A DNA stretch of 64,000 bases, from contig JASJBF010000010.1 of the NCBI GenBank assembly GCA_030066685.1, forward strand, positions 62,001 to 126,000, read 5' to 3'. Shown piece after piece: positions 54,563 to 62,840 of the stretch. Position 1 is the first letter of the stretch. Each line of letters opens with the position of its first letter. Origin of the DNA: Kiloniellales bacterium. GTDB lineage: Bacteria; Pseudomonadota; Alphaproteobacteria; Kiloniellales; JAKSBE01. Both the position numbers and the translations under genes were made by a program. The notes below the pieces were generated by a model. It worked only from the letters and a program-made list of their open reading frames with translations, was not told where the DNA came from and searched no databases.

Positions 54563-55249
54563 CTAGGCTTTCGCCAGCAACGCCTTGGCCCTGGCGGGAG
54601 GCTGCCAGCCGCCCGCCTGCATCTTCTTCATCAAAGGTCTGGCGTACCGCTTGAAGTTTTCGACGTCTTCTTGGGATGCGTTGGTCTTCAGCCATCGAAT
54701 TTCACGCTCGATGACGCCGAATGCTCGCGGGTTCTCGCCCAAGAGATATAGACCTGCCGCCGCCAAGTGGGAACTGATCAGATCTTCGTTCTCGAGGTTG
54801 TGCGTGACGATCGACTCGAGCGTGCTGTGCTTCTCCAGGAAGCGGATCCCGCGCTTCTCGATGATGTCGGCAACCAAGGGTGTGAGCTCGCGCATGTCCT
54901 TTTGCGTCCGAAACGACCAGAAGCCACGGGGGAAGGACCTGTATCGCCGGCTCTTGGGCAGCAGCGAGGTGAGATATTGTCTGACTGCTTGGGGTTTGAA
55001 GGGTTCCGGCTTCTGTTTCATGAGCTCGTCGAACAACGCCCCAAGGTCCTTGTGAAGATTGTAGACCAGGGGGTGAATCTGGACCTTTGTCTTCTCTCGG
55101 CGTGGTCGGACTGCCGCGAGCGAGATCACGCCAGTAACGCCCTCCGCGATCTCCCGCGTGAAGCGCCCGTCCCTGCGCTTTTTGAAGCCCAGCGCGTCGA
55201 ACGGCTTGGCAAAGGCCGCGACGACTTGATTGACGGTTAGGGAACTCAT
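54563..55249 (-). CDS. unknown protein, weakly DUF4304-like
   Basis: 228 residues. NQVVAAFAKPFDALGFKKRRDGRFTREI at the start is the rhythm of DUF4304-type proteins (a GFKK/R-RDGxFTR block). The rest is helical and charged, with FRTQKDMRELTPLVADIIEKRG and IEREIRWLKTNASQEDVENF. There is no signal peptide. Codon use is less GC-rich than in neighbouring genes and the ribosome site is weak, which fits acquisition from elsewhere. No function can be named. Confidence 0.65.
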   Translation of the reverse strand: MSSLTVNQVVAAFAKPFDALGFKKRRDGRFTREIAEGVTGVISLAAVRPRREKTKVQIHPLVYNLHKDLGALFDELMKQKPEPFKPQAVRQYLTSLLPKSRRYRSFPRGFWSFRTQKDMRELTPLVADIIEKRGIRFLEKHSTLESIVTHNLENEDLISSHLAAAGLYLLGENPRAFGVIEREIRWLKTNASQEDVENFKRYARPLMKKMQAGGWQPPARAKALLAKA

Positions 55250-55366
55250 GGCCGCTCATCCATTCGAGACGGACAGCATAGAGTTCAATCGATTAACGAA
55301 GCATGGAGCCGGATCCGGCGCCGGACCTGCGGTCGCCTCACCCGCCGCGGCACACTGACCTTCGTC

Positions 55367-56428
55367 TCACTCCTGCATCCAGTCGAGCGCCTGGCGGAAG
55401 ACGGAGCTCAGGTTTGCGCCTGGACCGGGCTCGTCCGGCGTCTCCAGAGCGTGGCCGCCGCCGACGATTCGGACGACGCGCAGTGGCTTGCTGGCGATCA
55501 GCCGGCGCGCCGTGATCTCTTCGATGCCGTCGGCGCTGATCTCCTCGTCCGCGGTCCCATAGGCGACGAAGACCTCGGCGTCGCTCGCCGCGAGGTCCTC
55601 CGCGGGGCAGGCGACGCCGAAGGTGGACCAGAACTTCGGGGTCTGCCCCGCGATGAGGCCGTCGGCCGGGGCCCCGCCGGAGAAGACGGCGCGGAAGCGG
55701 TTCTCCAATTCGGACACTGCCGCGGCGACGCCTCGCTGCCGGGCTTCGCCGCGCGCCTCGGCGTTCTCGCGCAGCCACTCGCGCCGCACGACAACCAACA
55801 TGTCGTCGATCAAGTTACAGCCAAAGCCGGAGATGAATGCGATGTGACTCACGTCGTCGCGCCGGCGCGCGAGATAGGCGGCGGTGACCGCGCCCTCCGA
55901 GATGCCGAGCAGGCGGATCGGTGCGCCGCTGACGGCGGGGTGGGCGCGCGCCGCATCGATCGTCGCGGTGAGGGCAGCCGCCCAGCTCTGGAGCCCGTGT
56001 CGCCTGAGGAAGGTCTCGGGGCAGCCGGCCATGCCGCCGCCGGTGCGCTCGCTTTCCGGGGCCACGCCTGGCTTCTCGGCGACCATCACGGCGTAGCGGC
56101 CCGCGGACAGCCGGTAGAGCTCTTTTTGTCCTATCCAGCCGCTCGGTTCACCGTTCTCGTTTCTCCGGAAGACGGGCGCGCAACCCGACCCCTGAACCAT
56201 GACCAGCAGCGGCTTCGGCGGTCCGGCGGCCGGCGCGAGGTAGTATCGGCGCGCCGCGCCGTCGGAAAGCGAGGCCGTGAAGGGCTGAAACGGCGCGACC
56301 TCCGCGGCCGTTTCCTCGGCCGCGGCGGCCTGTGCCGAGAGTGTGAGAAACAGGAGGCAGCACACTGAAGCACGCCAGAACGCGCGGTGCCGTGAGGCTG
56401 GCCTCCGAGGCGGGCGTGACACCGTCAC
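55367..56428 (-). CDS. secreted alpha/beta hydrolase
   Basis: 353 residues from the GTG that overlaps the heparinase-like stop as GTGA; a second GTG six bases on is an alternative. The signal peptide has a hydrophobic run with SVCCLLFLTLSAQAAA. The nucleophile elbow is LLGISEGAVTAAY (G-x-S-x-G) and the catalytic His probably lies in VGGGHALETP. The mature protein acts in the periplasm on an unknown ester or amide. Tight overlap with the heparinase-like gene suggests a shared transcript. Confidence 0.8.
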   Translation of the reverse strand: MTVSRPPRRPASRHRAFWRASVCCLLFLTLSAQAAAAEETAAEVAPFQPFTASLSDGAARRYYLAPAAGPPKPLLVMVQGSGCAPVFRRNENGEPSGWIGQKELYRLSAGRYAVMVAEKPGVAPESERTGGGMAGCPETFLRRHGLQSWAAALTATIDAARAHPAVSGAPIRLLGISEGAVTAAYLARRRDDVSHIAFISGFGCNLIDDMLVVVRREWLRENAEARGEARQRGVAAAVSELENRFRAVFSGGAPADGLIAGQTPKFWSTFGVACPAEDLAASDAEVFVAYGTADEEISADGIEEITARRLIASKPLRVVRIVGGGHALETPDEPGPGANLSSVFRQALDWMQE

Positions 56429-58155
56429 CCGCCGCGCGGAACCTCGCGGCGCAGGGCCCATTTCACCAGCGCGCCCTCGGCCTCGGTGGTGCCGCGGGCG
56501 ACGATCTGCTGGCAGCGCCGGGGCTGGCCCCGCTCGCCCAGGTAGACGCCGTCCTCCAGGGCCAGGGTCGCGCCGCGCAGGCGCAGGCGCCAGCCGCCGC
56601 CCTTGGGCAGGCGCAGCAGGACCGCGTCGCCGGTCTGCAAAAGGCTGGCCTGGACCCCGGGGTGCAGGTGGAAGCGCAGGGCGAAGTCCAGCCCGCCGGA
56701 GGCGCCGCCCTCCAGGCGGTCCTCGCCGCGCAGGTCCTCGCCGCTCTCGGCCAGGAAGAGCCGGCGGTGGTGGAGCAGGCCGTGGGGCGCGGCGTAGCCG
56801 TCGTGGCTGAGTTCCAGCCAGATCCCGCCCTCGCCCTCCTGGCGCCGGCAGATCACCGTGCCCGGCCGCCGCCCCAGGCCGCCGCTGGTCAGGACCGCCG
56901 AGGAGTTGGTCTCGGCGACGATCAGGGTCGAATGGGCCGAGGTGCCCCGGGCTGCCGTCGCCAGGGCGTCGTCGGCCTCGAAGGTGCCGCAGTTCACGAT
57001 CAGGCGCTCGCGCCCGACGCTCATCTCGAAGGACAGGGTGCCGGCGTGGGCGCGCCGGTCGTAGGCCGGCTCCGGCGGCGCGCCGGCGTCGACCAGGACC
57101 AGGCTGCGCCCGGCCTGCAGGCGTTGGAAGCCGCTCTGCGGTGCCGACATCAGGGGCTTGCTGCGCCGGCTGGCGCGCTGCAGCAGGCTGTCGATCAGCC
57201 AGGACGCCTCCTCGTTGCCGCCGTTGAAAAGGGCCAGCCCGCCGTCGCCGTGGCGCAGCAGGCGCAGCACGGCGGCCATGCGCTCGACGGCGAGCTGCAA
57301 GTCCGGGGGCACCGGCACCTCGGCGACCAACAGCAGGGCGCGGATGTCGACCAGGTCGCGCAGCACCTGCAGCTGGATGCTGGGGCAGCGCTCGGCCTGG
57401 CCGCCGTCGACCTGGACCTGGCGGTGGATCTCCTGCAGCAGCAGTGCCTGGCCGCGGTCCAGCCAGGCCCGGCCGTCGGGCAGGCTGACGCCGGCGAAGA
57501 TCAGGCCCTTGACCGCCGAGATCAGCTCGGCGCCGCAGAGCCCGGCCGGCAGCACCCGAGCCAGGTGCTGGGCCTGGCGCCCGGCCGACTGCAGCAGGGT
57601 CTGGCGGAACAGGATGTCGGCGCTGGCGGCGAAGAACTCGAAGAGCCCGAACCAGGACGACAGGCGCTGGCCGATGGCCTCGGGATGCCAGGCCAGGGGA
57701 TGCCAGTCGCGGTGCTGCTCGATCCAGGACGCGGTCAGGTCCCGGGCCCGGCGCCGCGCGGCGTCGCCGCCGGCGGTGCGCAGGTCGCGCAGCCAGTCGA
57801 AGCCGTGCAGGGCGAGCAGGACCGGCAGGCCGAGCTTTGGCGGGTGCCAGGGCGGGGCGATCTCGGGATAGGGCCGGCCCTTGAGCACCAGGCCGCCCTC
57901 CAAGATCTGGCGTCCGGCCTCGGCGCTGCCCGGCCAAGGATCGCTGAACACGATCCGCGGCGCCACGACGGCGCGCCCGTTCAGAGTCCAACGATAGAGC
58001 GGCAGGGCGAAGAAGGGTGTCTTGGCGGCGTAGAGCAGGGCGCCGATCTTGAGCTCGCCGGACAGGCGGCGGAAGCCGCGGCGCTGCTGCGTCCGGCCCG
58101 GCGCTTGGCTCGGGGGCTGGGGGGAGGCCTGGGCGCTCTTGACGGCGTCGGCCAT
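56425..58155 (-). CDS. heparinase II/III-like protein
   Basis: 576 residues from the ATG at 58155, which overlaps the rpe stop as TGATG; a GTG 3 bp before is also possible. WLRDLRTAGGDAARRRARDLTASWIEQHRDWH and ERLIVNCGTFEADDALATAARGTSAHSTLIV are typical of the heparinase II/III family of polysaccharide lyases, with the catalytic beta-sandwich in the second half. There is no signal peptide, which suggests a role inside the cell, often linked to glycan turnover. In alphaproteobacteria it usually sits between rpe and purH; here the purH side is displaced. Confidence 0.88.
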   Translation of the reverse strand: MADAVKSAQASPQPPSQAPGRTQQRRGFRRLSGELKIGALLYAAKTPFFALPLYRWTLNGRAVVAPRIVFSDPWPGSAEAGRQILEGGLVLKGRPYPEIAPPWHPPKLGLPVLLALHGFDWLRDLRTAGGDAARRRARDLTASWIEQHRDWHPLAWHPEAIGQRLSSWFGLFEFFAASADILFRQTLLQSAGRQAQHLARVLPAGLCGAELISAVKGLIFAGVSLPDGRAWLDRGQALLLQEIHRQVQVDGGQAERCPSIQLQVLRDLVDIRALLLVAEVPVPPDLQLAVERMAAVLRLLRHGDGGLALFNGGNEEASWLIDSLLQRASRRSKPLMSAPQSGFQRLQAGRSLVLVDAGAPPEPAYDRRAHAGTLSFEMSVGRERLIVNCGTFEADDALATAARGTSAHSTLIVAETNSSAVLTSGGLGRRPGTVICRRQEGEGGIWLELSHDGYAAPHGLLHHRRLFLAESGEDLRGEDRLEGGASGGLDFALRFHLHPGVQASLLQTGDAVLLRLPKGGGWRLRLRGATLALEDGVYLGERGQPRRCQQIVARGTTEAEGALVKWALRREVPRGG

Positions 58156-58817
58156 CACGGGCCGCGCAGGCGGCGGATGCTCTCGGCGTAGGCCGAGGCT
58201 CCGCCCTTGAAGGTCGCGGTGCCGGCGACCAAGACGTCGGCGCCGGCGGCGATGGCCCGGGGTGCGGTCTCGAAGTTGATGCCGCCGTCGACCTCCAGGT
58301 CGATGCTCAGGCCCAGGGCGTCGATCCGCGCGCGCAGCGCCTTCAGCTTTTCGAGCGCGCCGGGGATGAAGGACTGGCCGCCGAAGCCCGGGTTGACGCT
58401 CATCACCAGAATCAGGTCGACGTCCTCAAGCACGTGCTCGATGGCCGAGAGCGGGGTCGCCGGGTTCAGCGACACGCCTGCCTTCTTGCCCAGGGCGCGG
58501 ATCGCCTGCAGGCTGCGGTGCAGATGCGGCCCGGCCTCCGGATGGATCGTGATCACGTCGGACCCTGCCTCGGCGAAGGCTTCGAGATAGGGGTCGGCCG
58601 GCGCGATCATCAGGTGGGTGTCGAAGGTCAGGGCCGAGTGCGGCCGTAGGGCGCGCACCATGTCCGGCCCGAAGGTCAGGTTGGGGACGAAGTGACCGTC
58701 CATCACGTCGAGGTGGATCCAGTCCGCCCCGGCCTCGGTGACCGCCTTCACCTCCTCGCCCAGCCGCGCGAAGTCGGCGGCAAGGATGGACGGCGCGATT
58801 CGCACCTTCCCCGACAT
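58155..58817 (-). CDS. rpe: ribulose-phosphate 3-epimerase
   Basis: 220 residues. IAPSILAADFARLGEEV, WIHLDVMDGHFVPNLTFGP, MSVNPGFGGQSFI and LEVDGGIN are complete epimerase motifs with the two metal His/Asp sites. It interconverts ribulose 5-phosphate and xylulose 5-phosphate in the pentose-phosphate pathway. Tightly coupled to the heparinase-like gene. Confidence 0.97.
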   Translation of the reverse strand: MSGKVRIAPSILAADFARLGEEVKAVTEAGADWIHLDVMDGHFVPNLTFGPDMVRALRPHSALTFDTHLMIAPADPYLEAFAEAGSDVITIHPEAGPHLHRSLQAIRALGKKAGVSLNPATPLSAIEHVLEDVDLILVMSVNPGFGGQSFIPGALEKLKALRARIDALGLSIDLEVDGGINFETAPRAIAAGADVLVAGTATFKGGASAYAESIRRLRGP

Positions 58818-58952
58818 GTCAAGCTAGGTATCAGCAAGGCCGGAATCGCGCAAGCGGCGCCGTGGCCCCGCGAGTCACTGTGTGTGCTCGAGGATGAATT
58901 GCCTCATAATGCCTGTCCTTCCGCCGCCCGCGCCGCAACCGCAAGGATCACC

Positions 58953-59780
58953 ATGACCGACACCGACCTGGACTACAGCCTGGCGCTGTTCTGCGACTTC
59001 GAGAACGTCGCCCTGGGCGTGCGCGACGCCAAGATCCCGAAGTTCGACATGCGGCTGGTGCTGGAGCGCCTGCTGCTGAAGGGCAGCATCGTGGTCAAGA
59101 AGGCCTACTGCGACTGGGAGCGCTACAAGGAGTTCAAGCCGACCATGCACGAGGCCGCCTTCGAGTTGATCGACATTCCGCACACCCGGCAGTCCGGCAA
59201 GAACTCAGCCGACATCCGCATGGTCGTCGACGCCCTCGACCTCTGCTACACCAAGGAGCACATCGACACCTTCGTGATCATCAGCGGCGACTCGGATTTC
59301 TCGCCCCTGGTCAGCAAGCTGCGGGAGAACGCCAAGACGGTGATCGGCGTCGGCGTGAAGAACAGCACCTCCGACCTACTGATGAACAACTGCGACGAGT
59401 TTATTTTCTACGAAGACCTGGTCCGGGCCAGCGCTTCGACCAAGTCGCGCCGCCGCCGCCCGGCAAAGAAGAAGGCCACGACGGAGAAGAAGCCTGCGAA
59501 GAAGGCGGCGGCCGGCAAGGACGGCGACCGGCAGGACGAGGCCATCGACCTGGTCCTGGAAACCGTGGAGGCGCTCTTCGCGGAGCGGGGCGATCCGGTC
59601 TGGGGCTCGATGGTCAAGCAGACCCTGAAGCGCCGCCGCCCGGGCTTCAACGAGAGCTACTACGGCTTCCAGTCCTTCAGCGACCTCCTTGAGGAGGCCG
59701 AGGACCGCGATTTACTCGACCTCGAGCACGACGAGCGCTCCGGCGGCTACGTCGTCCGCGCGCGGCGCCGCGAGGACTGA
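58953..59780 (+). CDS. NYN-domain protein with C-terminal LOTUS (OST-HTH) domain
   Basis: 275 residues. The N-terminal NYN/LabA-like PIN domain (about 1-150) has LALFCDFENVALGV, the acidic stretch SADIRMVVDALDL and FVIISGDSDFSPLVSKLREN, so the catalytic acids appear intact. A Lys/Ala-rich linker (about 155-185) leads to a LOTUS domain (LVLETVEALFAERG, MVKQTLKRRRPGFNESYYGFQSFSDLL). Such proteins are candidate RNA-cleaving enzymes. AAGGA upstream of the ATG. The next gene is a trypsin-like protease, 31 bp on. Confidence 0.92.
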   Translation: MTDTDLDYSLALFCDFENVALGVRDAKIPKFDMRLVLERLLLKGSIVVKKAYCDWERYKEFKPTMHEAAFELIDIPHTRQSGKNSADIRMVVDALDLCYTKEHIDTFVIISGDSDFSPLVSKLRENAKTVIGVGVKNSTSDLLMNNCDEFIFYEDLVRASASTKSRRRRPAKKKATTEKKPAKKAAAGKDGDRQDEAIDLVLETVEALFAERGDPVWGSMVKQTLKRRRPGFNESYYGFQSFSDLLEEAEDRDLLDLEHDERSGGYVVRARRRED

Positions 59781-59811
59781 TGACCGGGGCCTGCGGCACG
59801 ACGGCAGGGCG

Positions 59812-60543
59812 ATGATCGAAGCGCTCCTCCTGGCCTCGACCCGCGTCCTCACCTTCCAGGGCGCGCGCCAGCTGACCAACGCCAGCGGCTTCTTCTTCGC
59901 CCGGGAGGGCCGCCTGTTCCTGGTAACCAGCCGGCACGTGCTCTTCGACGAGCCGAGCGGGCACGCCCCGGACCGAATCGAGATCGAGCTGCACGTCGAT
60001 CCCGACAACCTCGCCGTCTCGACCGGTTTCTCGATCCCGCTCTTCCGCGACGGCGCGCAGGTCTGGCGCCAGGGCCTCGACCGGGCCGGCGAGGTCGACG
60101 TCGCGGTGATCGAGGTCGACAAGCAGGCGCTGCCGGCCACGACGCTCTACCGCGCCTTCGCGCCGAAGAACCTGCTCGGCGCCGAGGCGCAGCCCGAGGT
60201 CGGCAGCGCCTTGCTCATGGTGGGCTTTCCGCTCGGCTTCCACGACACCCTGCACCACATGCCGGTCGCGCGCCATGCGGTGATCGCTTCGTCCTTTGGC
60301 CTGCGCTTCCAGGGCGAGGGCTATTTCCTGACCGATGCGCGGACCCACCGGGGCACCAGCGGCGCGCCGGTCGTGATGCGCGCGCCCGCGGGCGCCTCGC
60401 CGCCCGCGGATCTCCCGTGGTGGCTTCTGGGCATCCACTCGGCGCGGCTCGACGTGGGGACGCGGGACATGGAGCTGGACGAGGCGCTCGGCCTGAACTG
60501 CGCCTGGTACGCCGACATCCTGCTGACTCTGACCGAAATCTGA
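59812..60543 (+). CDS. trypsin-like serine protease, no signal peptide
   Basis: 243 residues. SRHVLFDE (His), EVDVAVIEVD (Asp) and HRGTSGAPVV (Ser in G-T-S-G-A-P) complete the trypsin triad. There is no signal peptide, PDZ domain or membrane segment, so it should act in the cytoplasm, unlike DegP/HtrA proteins. Its target is unknown; the partner could be the NYN-LOTUS protein encoded just before it. A dispersed repeat begins 28 bp after its stop. Confidence 0.85.
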   Translation: MIEALLLASTRVLTFQGARQLTNASGFFFAREGRLFLVTSRHVLFDEPSGHAPDRIEIELHVDPDNLAVSTGFSIPLFRDGAQVWRQGLDRAGEVDVAVIEVDKQALPATTLYRAFAPKNLLGAEAQPEVGSALLMVGFPLGFHDTLHHMPVARHAVIASSFGLRFQGEGYFLTDARTHRGTSGAPVVMRAPAGASPPADLPWWLLGIHSARLDVGTRDMELDEALGLNCAWYADILLTLTEI

Positions 60544-60877
60544 AGCCGAGGGCCACCGCGGCGGGCGGCTAGGGCATTATCCAATCAGATAGAATCGCTT
60601 CGCGATCCATCTGGCCGGATGCAATGCCCTCGTTCCAACGTATCAGCGCACGACTCCCGGCCAGACGCGAAGGCGTCTGATCGGGAAGTGCGCTGAGTGC
60701 CGCAGGAGGCAGATCAGCCTTAGGAATGAGCCCGACTCGGGCGCCAAAGCGCCGCCAAAACCTCTCGCAATAGTAGCTAATACTATAGCAAAAATTCATA
60801 AATTCTTATGGTCTTTTTAAGTCACAAATTGGTAATTCTACACAAATTCCTTAGCGCGCTGAAATTGGAGCCAAGAG
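60544..60877. other. spacer with repeat copy 2 and an AT-rich promoter zone
   Basis: 334 bp without a gene. The two-hairpin repeat fills 60572-60694. The part 60755-60877 is A+T-rich and holds a 6-bp inverted repeat ATAGTA-5-TACTAT (60770-60786) upstream of the membrane-protein gene at 60878. Confidence 0.7.
60572..60694. repeat. dispersed two-hairpin repeat, copy 2
   Basis: Same order as copy 1. Hairpin A (60572-60629) is less perfect: GGGCATTATCC faces GGATGCAATGCCC, with two bases missing in the left arm. Hairpin B (60645-60694) has AGCGCA / TGCGCT and CAGACGC / GCGTCTG. Confidence 0.93.
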
Positions 60878-61696
60878 ATGATCGATATTGTACTTGAGAT
60901 CCTGCGGGCCGTTGTGATGGCTCTAATCATGGGATTCCTGTTCTGGGCCGGTAGCAGGTTCGAGTTGTACCGACAGAAGGGCTGGTCGCAGATCCTGATC
61001 GGATTTGGTCTGGTCTTTTTCGGCACGGTCCTCGACATCACCGACAACTTCGAGGCACTCAATCCGCTGGTCGTGGTCGGCGATACCGAGGTCGAGGCCT
61101 TCCTGGAGAAGGTGGTCGGTTATCTTTTCGGCTTCGTCGTGCTTTTCATCGGGTTCTGGAGTTGGATTCCGCTGGCCGGCGCATACCTGGAAGCTCAGAC
61201 CAAGCTGGAAAGCTACAACGCCGAGCTGACGGAGCTGGAAGCGACGATAGCGTCGCAGACCAAGGAGCTGGAGGCTTCCAACGCCGCCAAGAGCCAGGCC
61301 GTGAAAGAGGGCCTCATGTCGGAACTGGAGTACGACGCGCAGTTGGTGAAGCTCCGGAACGCCCAGAAGGAATTGAATCAGCGGCGCCAGGAGATCGCCG
61401 CGAAAGCCCAGGAACTCGCTCTCAACCGCTACAACACCATGCTGGCCAACCAGACCAGGACGGTTGTGCTCGATCGACTGGGCCTGGAAGTTCGGCCTCG
61501 GCTCGATGACATCCTGAACGCAACCACGGCACTCAGCCGGGGCAATGCCTCCGAGCCGCAAAGCCAGGGCGACGTGCAAAAGATTCGCGAGTCCGGAGAG
61601 GCGATTCTCGTGGTTCTGAAGGAGCTGAGCGACCTTGCCGGCTCGACGAACGAAGAACTCGACCAAAGCCTGACGGCCGGACGGCGCGTCGCCTGA
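60878..61696 (+). CDS. membrane protein with His-less kinase dimerisation domain
   Basis: 272 residues. Three membrane segments (about 5-25, 38-53, 79-99) and a coiled coil (about 103-180) precede a helical pair at 187-256. That pair resembles a histidine-kinase DHp domain: ...EVRPRLDDILNATTALS... and IRESGEAILVVLKELSDLAG, echoing the ELRTPLNAIL...I-x-x-SGE-x-L pattern. The phospho-accepting His is replaced (Leu203) and no ATP-binding domain follows. It may act as a dimerising partner or decoy for a real kinase (inference). The start region is A+T-rich. No function can be assigned. Confidence 0.75.
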   Translation: MIDIVLEILRAVVMALIMGFLFWAGSRFELYRQKGWSQILIGFGLVFFGTVLDITDNFEALNPLVVVGDTEVEAFLEKVVGYLFGFVVLFIGFWSWIPLAGAYLEAQTKLESYNAELTELEATIASQTKELEASNAAKSQAVKEGLMSELEYDAQLVKLRNAQKELNQRRQEIAAKAQELALNRYNTMLANQTRTVVLDRLGLEVRPRLDDILNATTALSRGNASEPQSQGDVQKIRESGEAILVVLKELSDLAGSTNEELDQSLTAGRRVA

Positions 61697-61736
61697 CGGT
61701 GATATCGAGGCCGCGGGGTCGTCCGGCCCCGCGGCT

Positions 61737-62711
61737 TCACATCATGCCGGTCTCCCGGAAGTATCTCAGGGCCCCGGGGTGCCAGGGCGCGGCGTGGTGA
61801 GGCGCCAGCATGAACCCCTTGTTCAGATCGGCGAAGACCGGGAGCAGCGTCTTGAACTTCTCCAGGTTCTCGAAGACGGACTTGACCACCTGATAGACCG
61901 TCTCGCTTGAGATCGCGCTGGTCGTGACGACGGTTGCAATGACGCCGAAGCTGGGCACCGCCTCGGAGTTGGAGGGGTAGAGGCCACCGCGGACCGACAA
62001 GGGGACGAACTGCGGGTTCTCGGCGACAAATGAGTCGATCTTGGGCCCTGCCACCGGCACCAGGTACGCCTCGCAAGACGCGACTGCTTCCTGCAGCGAC
62101 AGGTTCGGGTGCGCGACCACGTAAACGGCGGCATCGATACGGCCGGCGCAGATCTCTTCGGCCTGGAGCGAGGTCCTAATCTCGGTGGCGGCCCGGAAAC
62201 TTTCGAGCGTCCAACCCATGTGTTGCATCAGAGCGTCGAAGACGACGCGTCCGCCGGATCCGGGAAGGCCCACATTGACCCTTTTCTCGTCGATCAGGGC
62301 CTCCAAGCCGGTGATGTTGGAGTTCTTGGCGGCGACGACGGTGAAGGTCTCCGGCACGACCGAGAACAAGGCACGCAACCCGGTATTGGGCCCTTCGCCG
62401 GAAAACTCCGCGGTCCCTTTAAAGGCATGAAACTGCACGTCCGATTGGACGACCGCCAGCTCCAATTCGCCCGCGCGCAGGGCCCTTACATTGTAGACGG
62501 ATCCTTCGGTGGCCTTGGTTTGGCAGCGCAGCCCGTGCTCTTCCGGGTTCTTCTTGAGGAAGCGACAGATCGAGGCCCCGATTTGATTGTAGATCCCGGC
62601 GACGCTGCCGGCGCCGATCCTGAGCTGGGTCTCGGCCGTCGCGCCGAAGCTCGCGATCGAGACGCCGAGGACGATGACGGCCCGAAGCGCTCCTCGTAAC
62701 CTCACGTGCAT
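61737..62711 (-). CDS. TAXI-family TRAP transporter solute-binding protein
   Basis: 324 residues with a signal peptide (hydrophobic 8-25, then ATAETQ). RIGAGSVAGIYNQIGASICRFL, then TEGSVYNVRALRAGELELAVVQSD, VNVGLPGSGGRVVFDAL and TSLQAEEICAGRIDAAVYVV are the TAXI pattern (TRAP-associated extracytoplasmic immunogenic). TAXI proteins bind small organic acids such as glutamate or 2-oxoglutarate and normally work with a fused 4TM-12TM permease. None is within the window, so it is an orphan here. GGGAG seven bases before the ATG. It is convergent with the gene at 60878. Confidence 0.92.
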   Translation of the reverse strand: MHVRLRGALRAVIVLGVSIASFGATAETQLRIGAGSVAGIYNQIGASICRFLKKNPEEHGLRCQTKATEGSVYNVRALRAGELELAVVQSDVQFHAFKGTAEFSGEGPNTGLRALFSVVPETFTVVAAKNSNITGLEALIDEKRVNVGLPGSGGRVVFDALMQHMGWTLESFRAATEIRTSLQAEEICAGRIDAAVYVVAHPNLSLQEAVASCEAYLVPVAGPKIDSFVAENPQFVPLSVRGGLYPSNSEAVPSFGVIATVVTTSAISSETVYQVVKSVFENLEKFKTLLPVFADLNKGFMLAPHHAAPWHPGALRYFRETGMM

Positions 62712-62840
62712 GGTGTTGCTCCCTCGTGTCCCTGATTCTGCAAGACCGAGACCATATTAGCCTGTCTTTTCCGGCTTCGCGATTGCGGGCTGTCGTCTTG
62801 TCCTGGCGTGCGCGGCCTTGATCGCGGGTGCTCTGCCACC

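Noticed and set aside
54405-54695. A 96-codon frame overlapping the start of the 54070 gene and the end of the DUF4304-like gene
   Set aside because: Low-complexity Arg/Gly/Ala sequence in another frame of the same strand, with no ribosome site.
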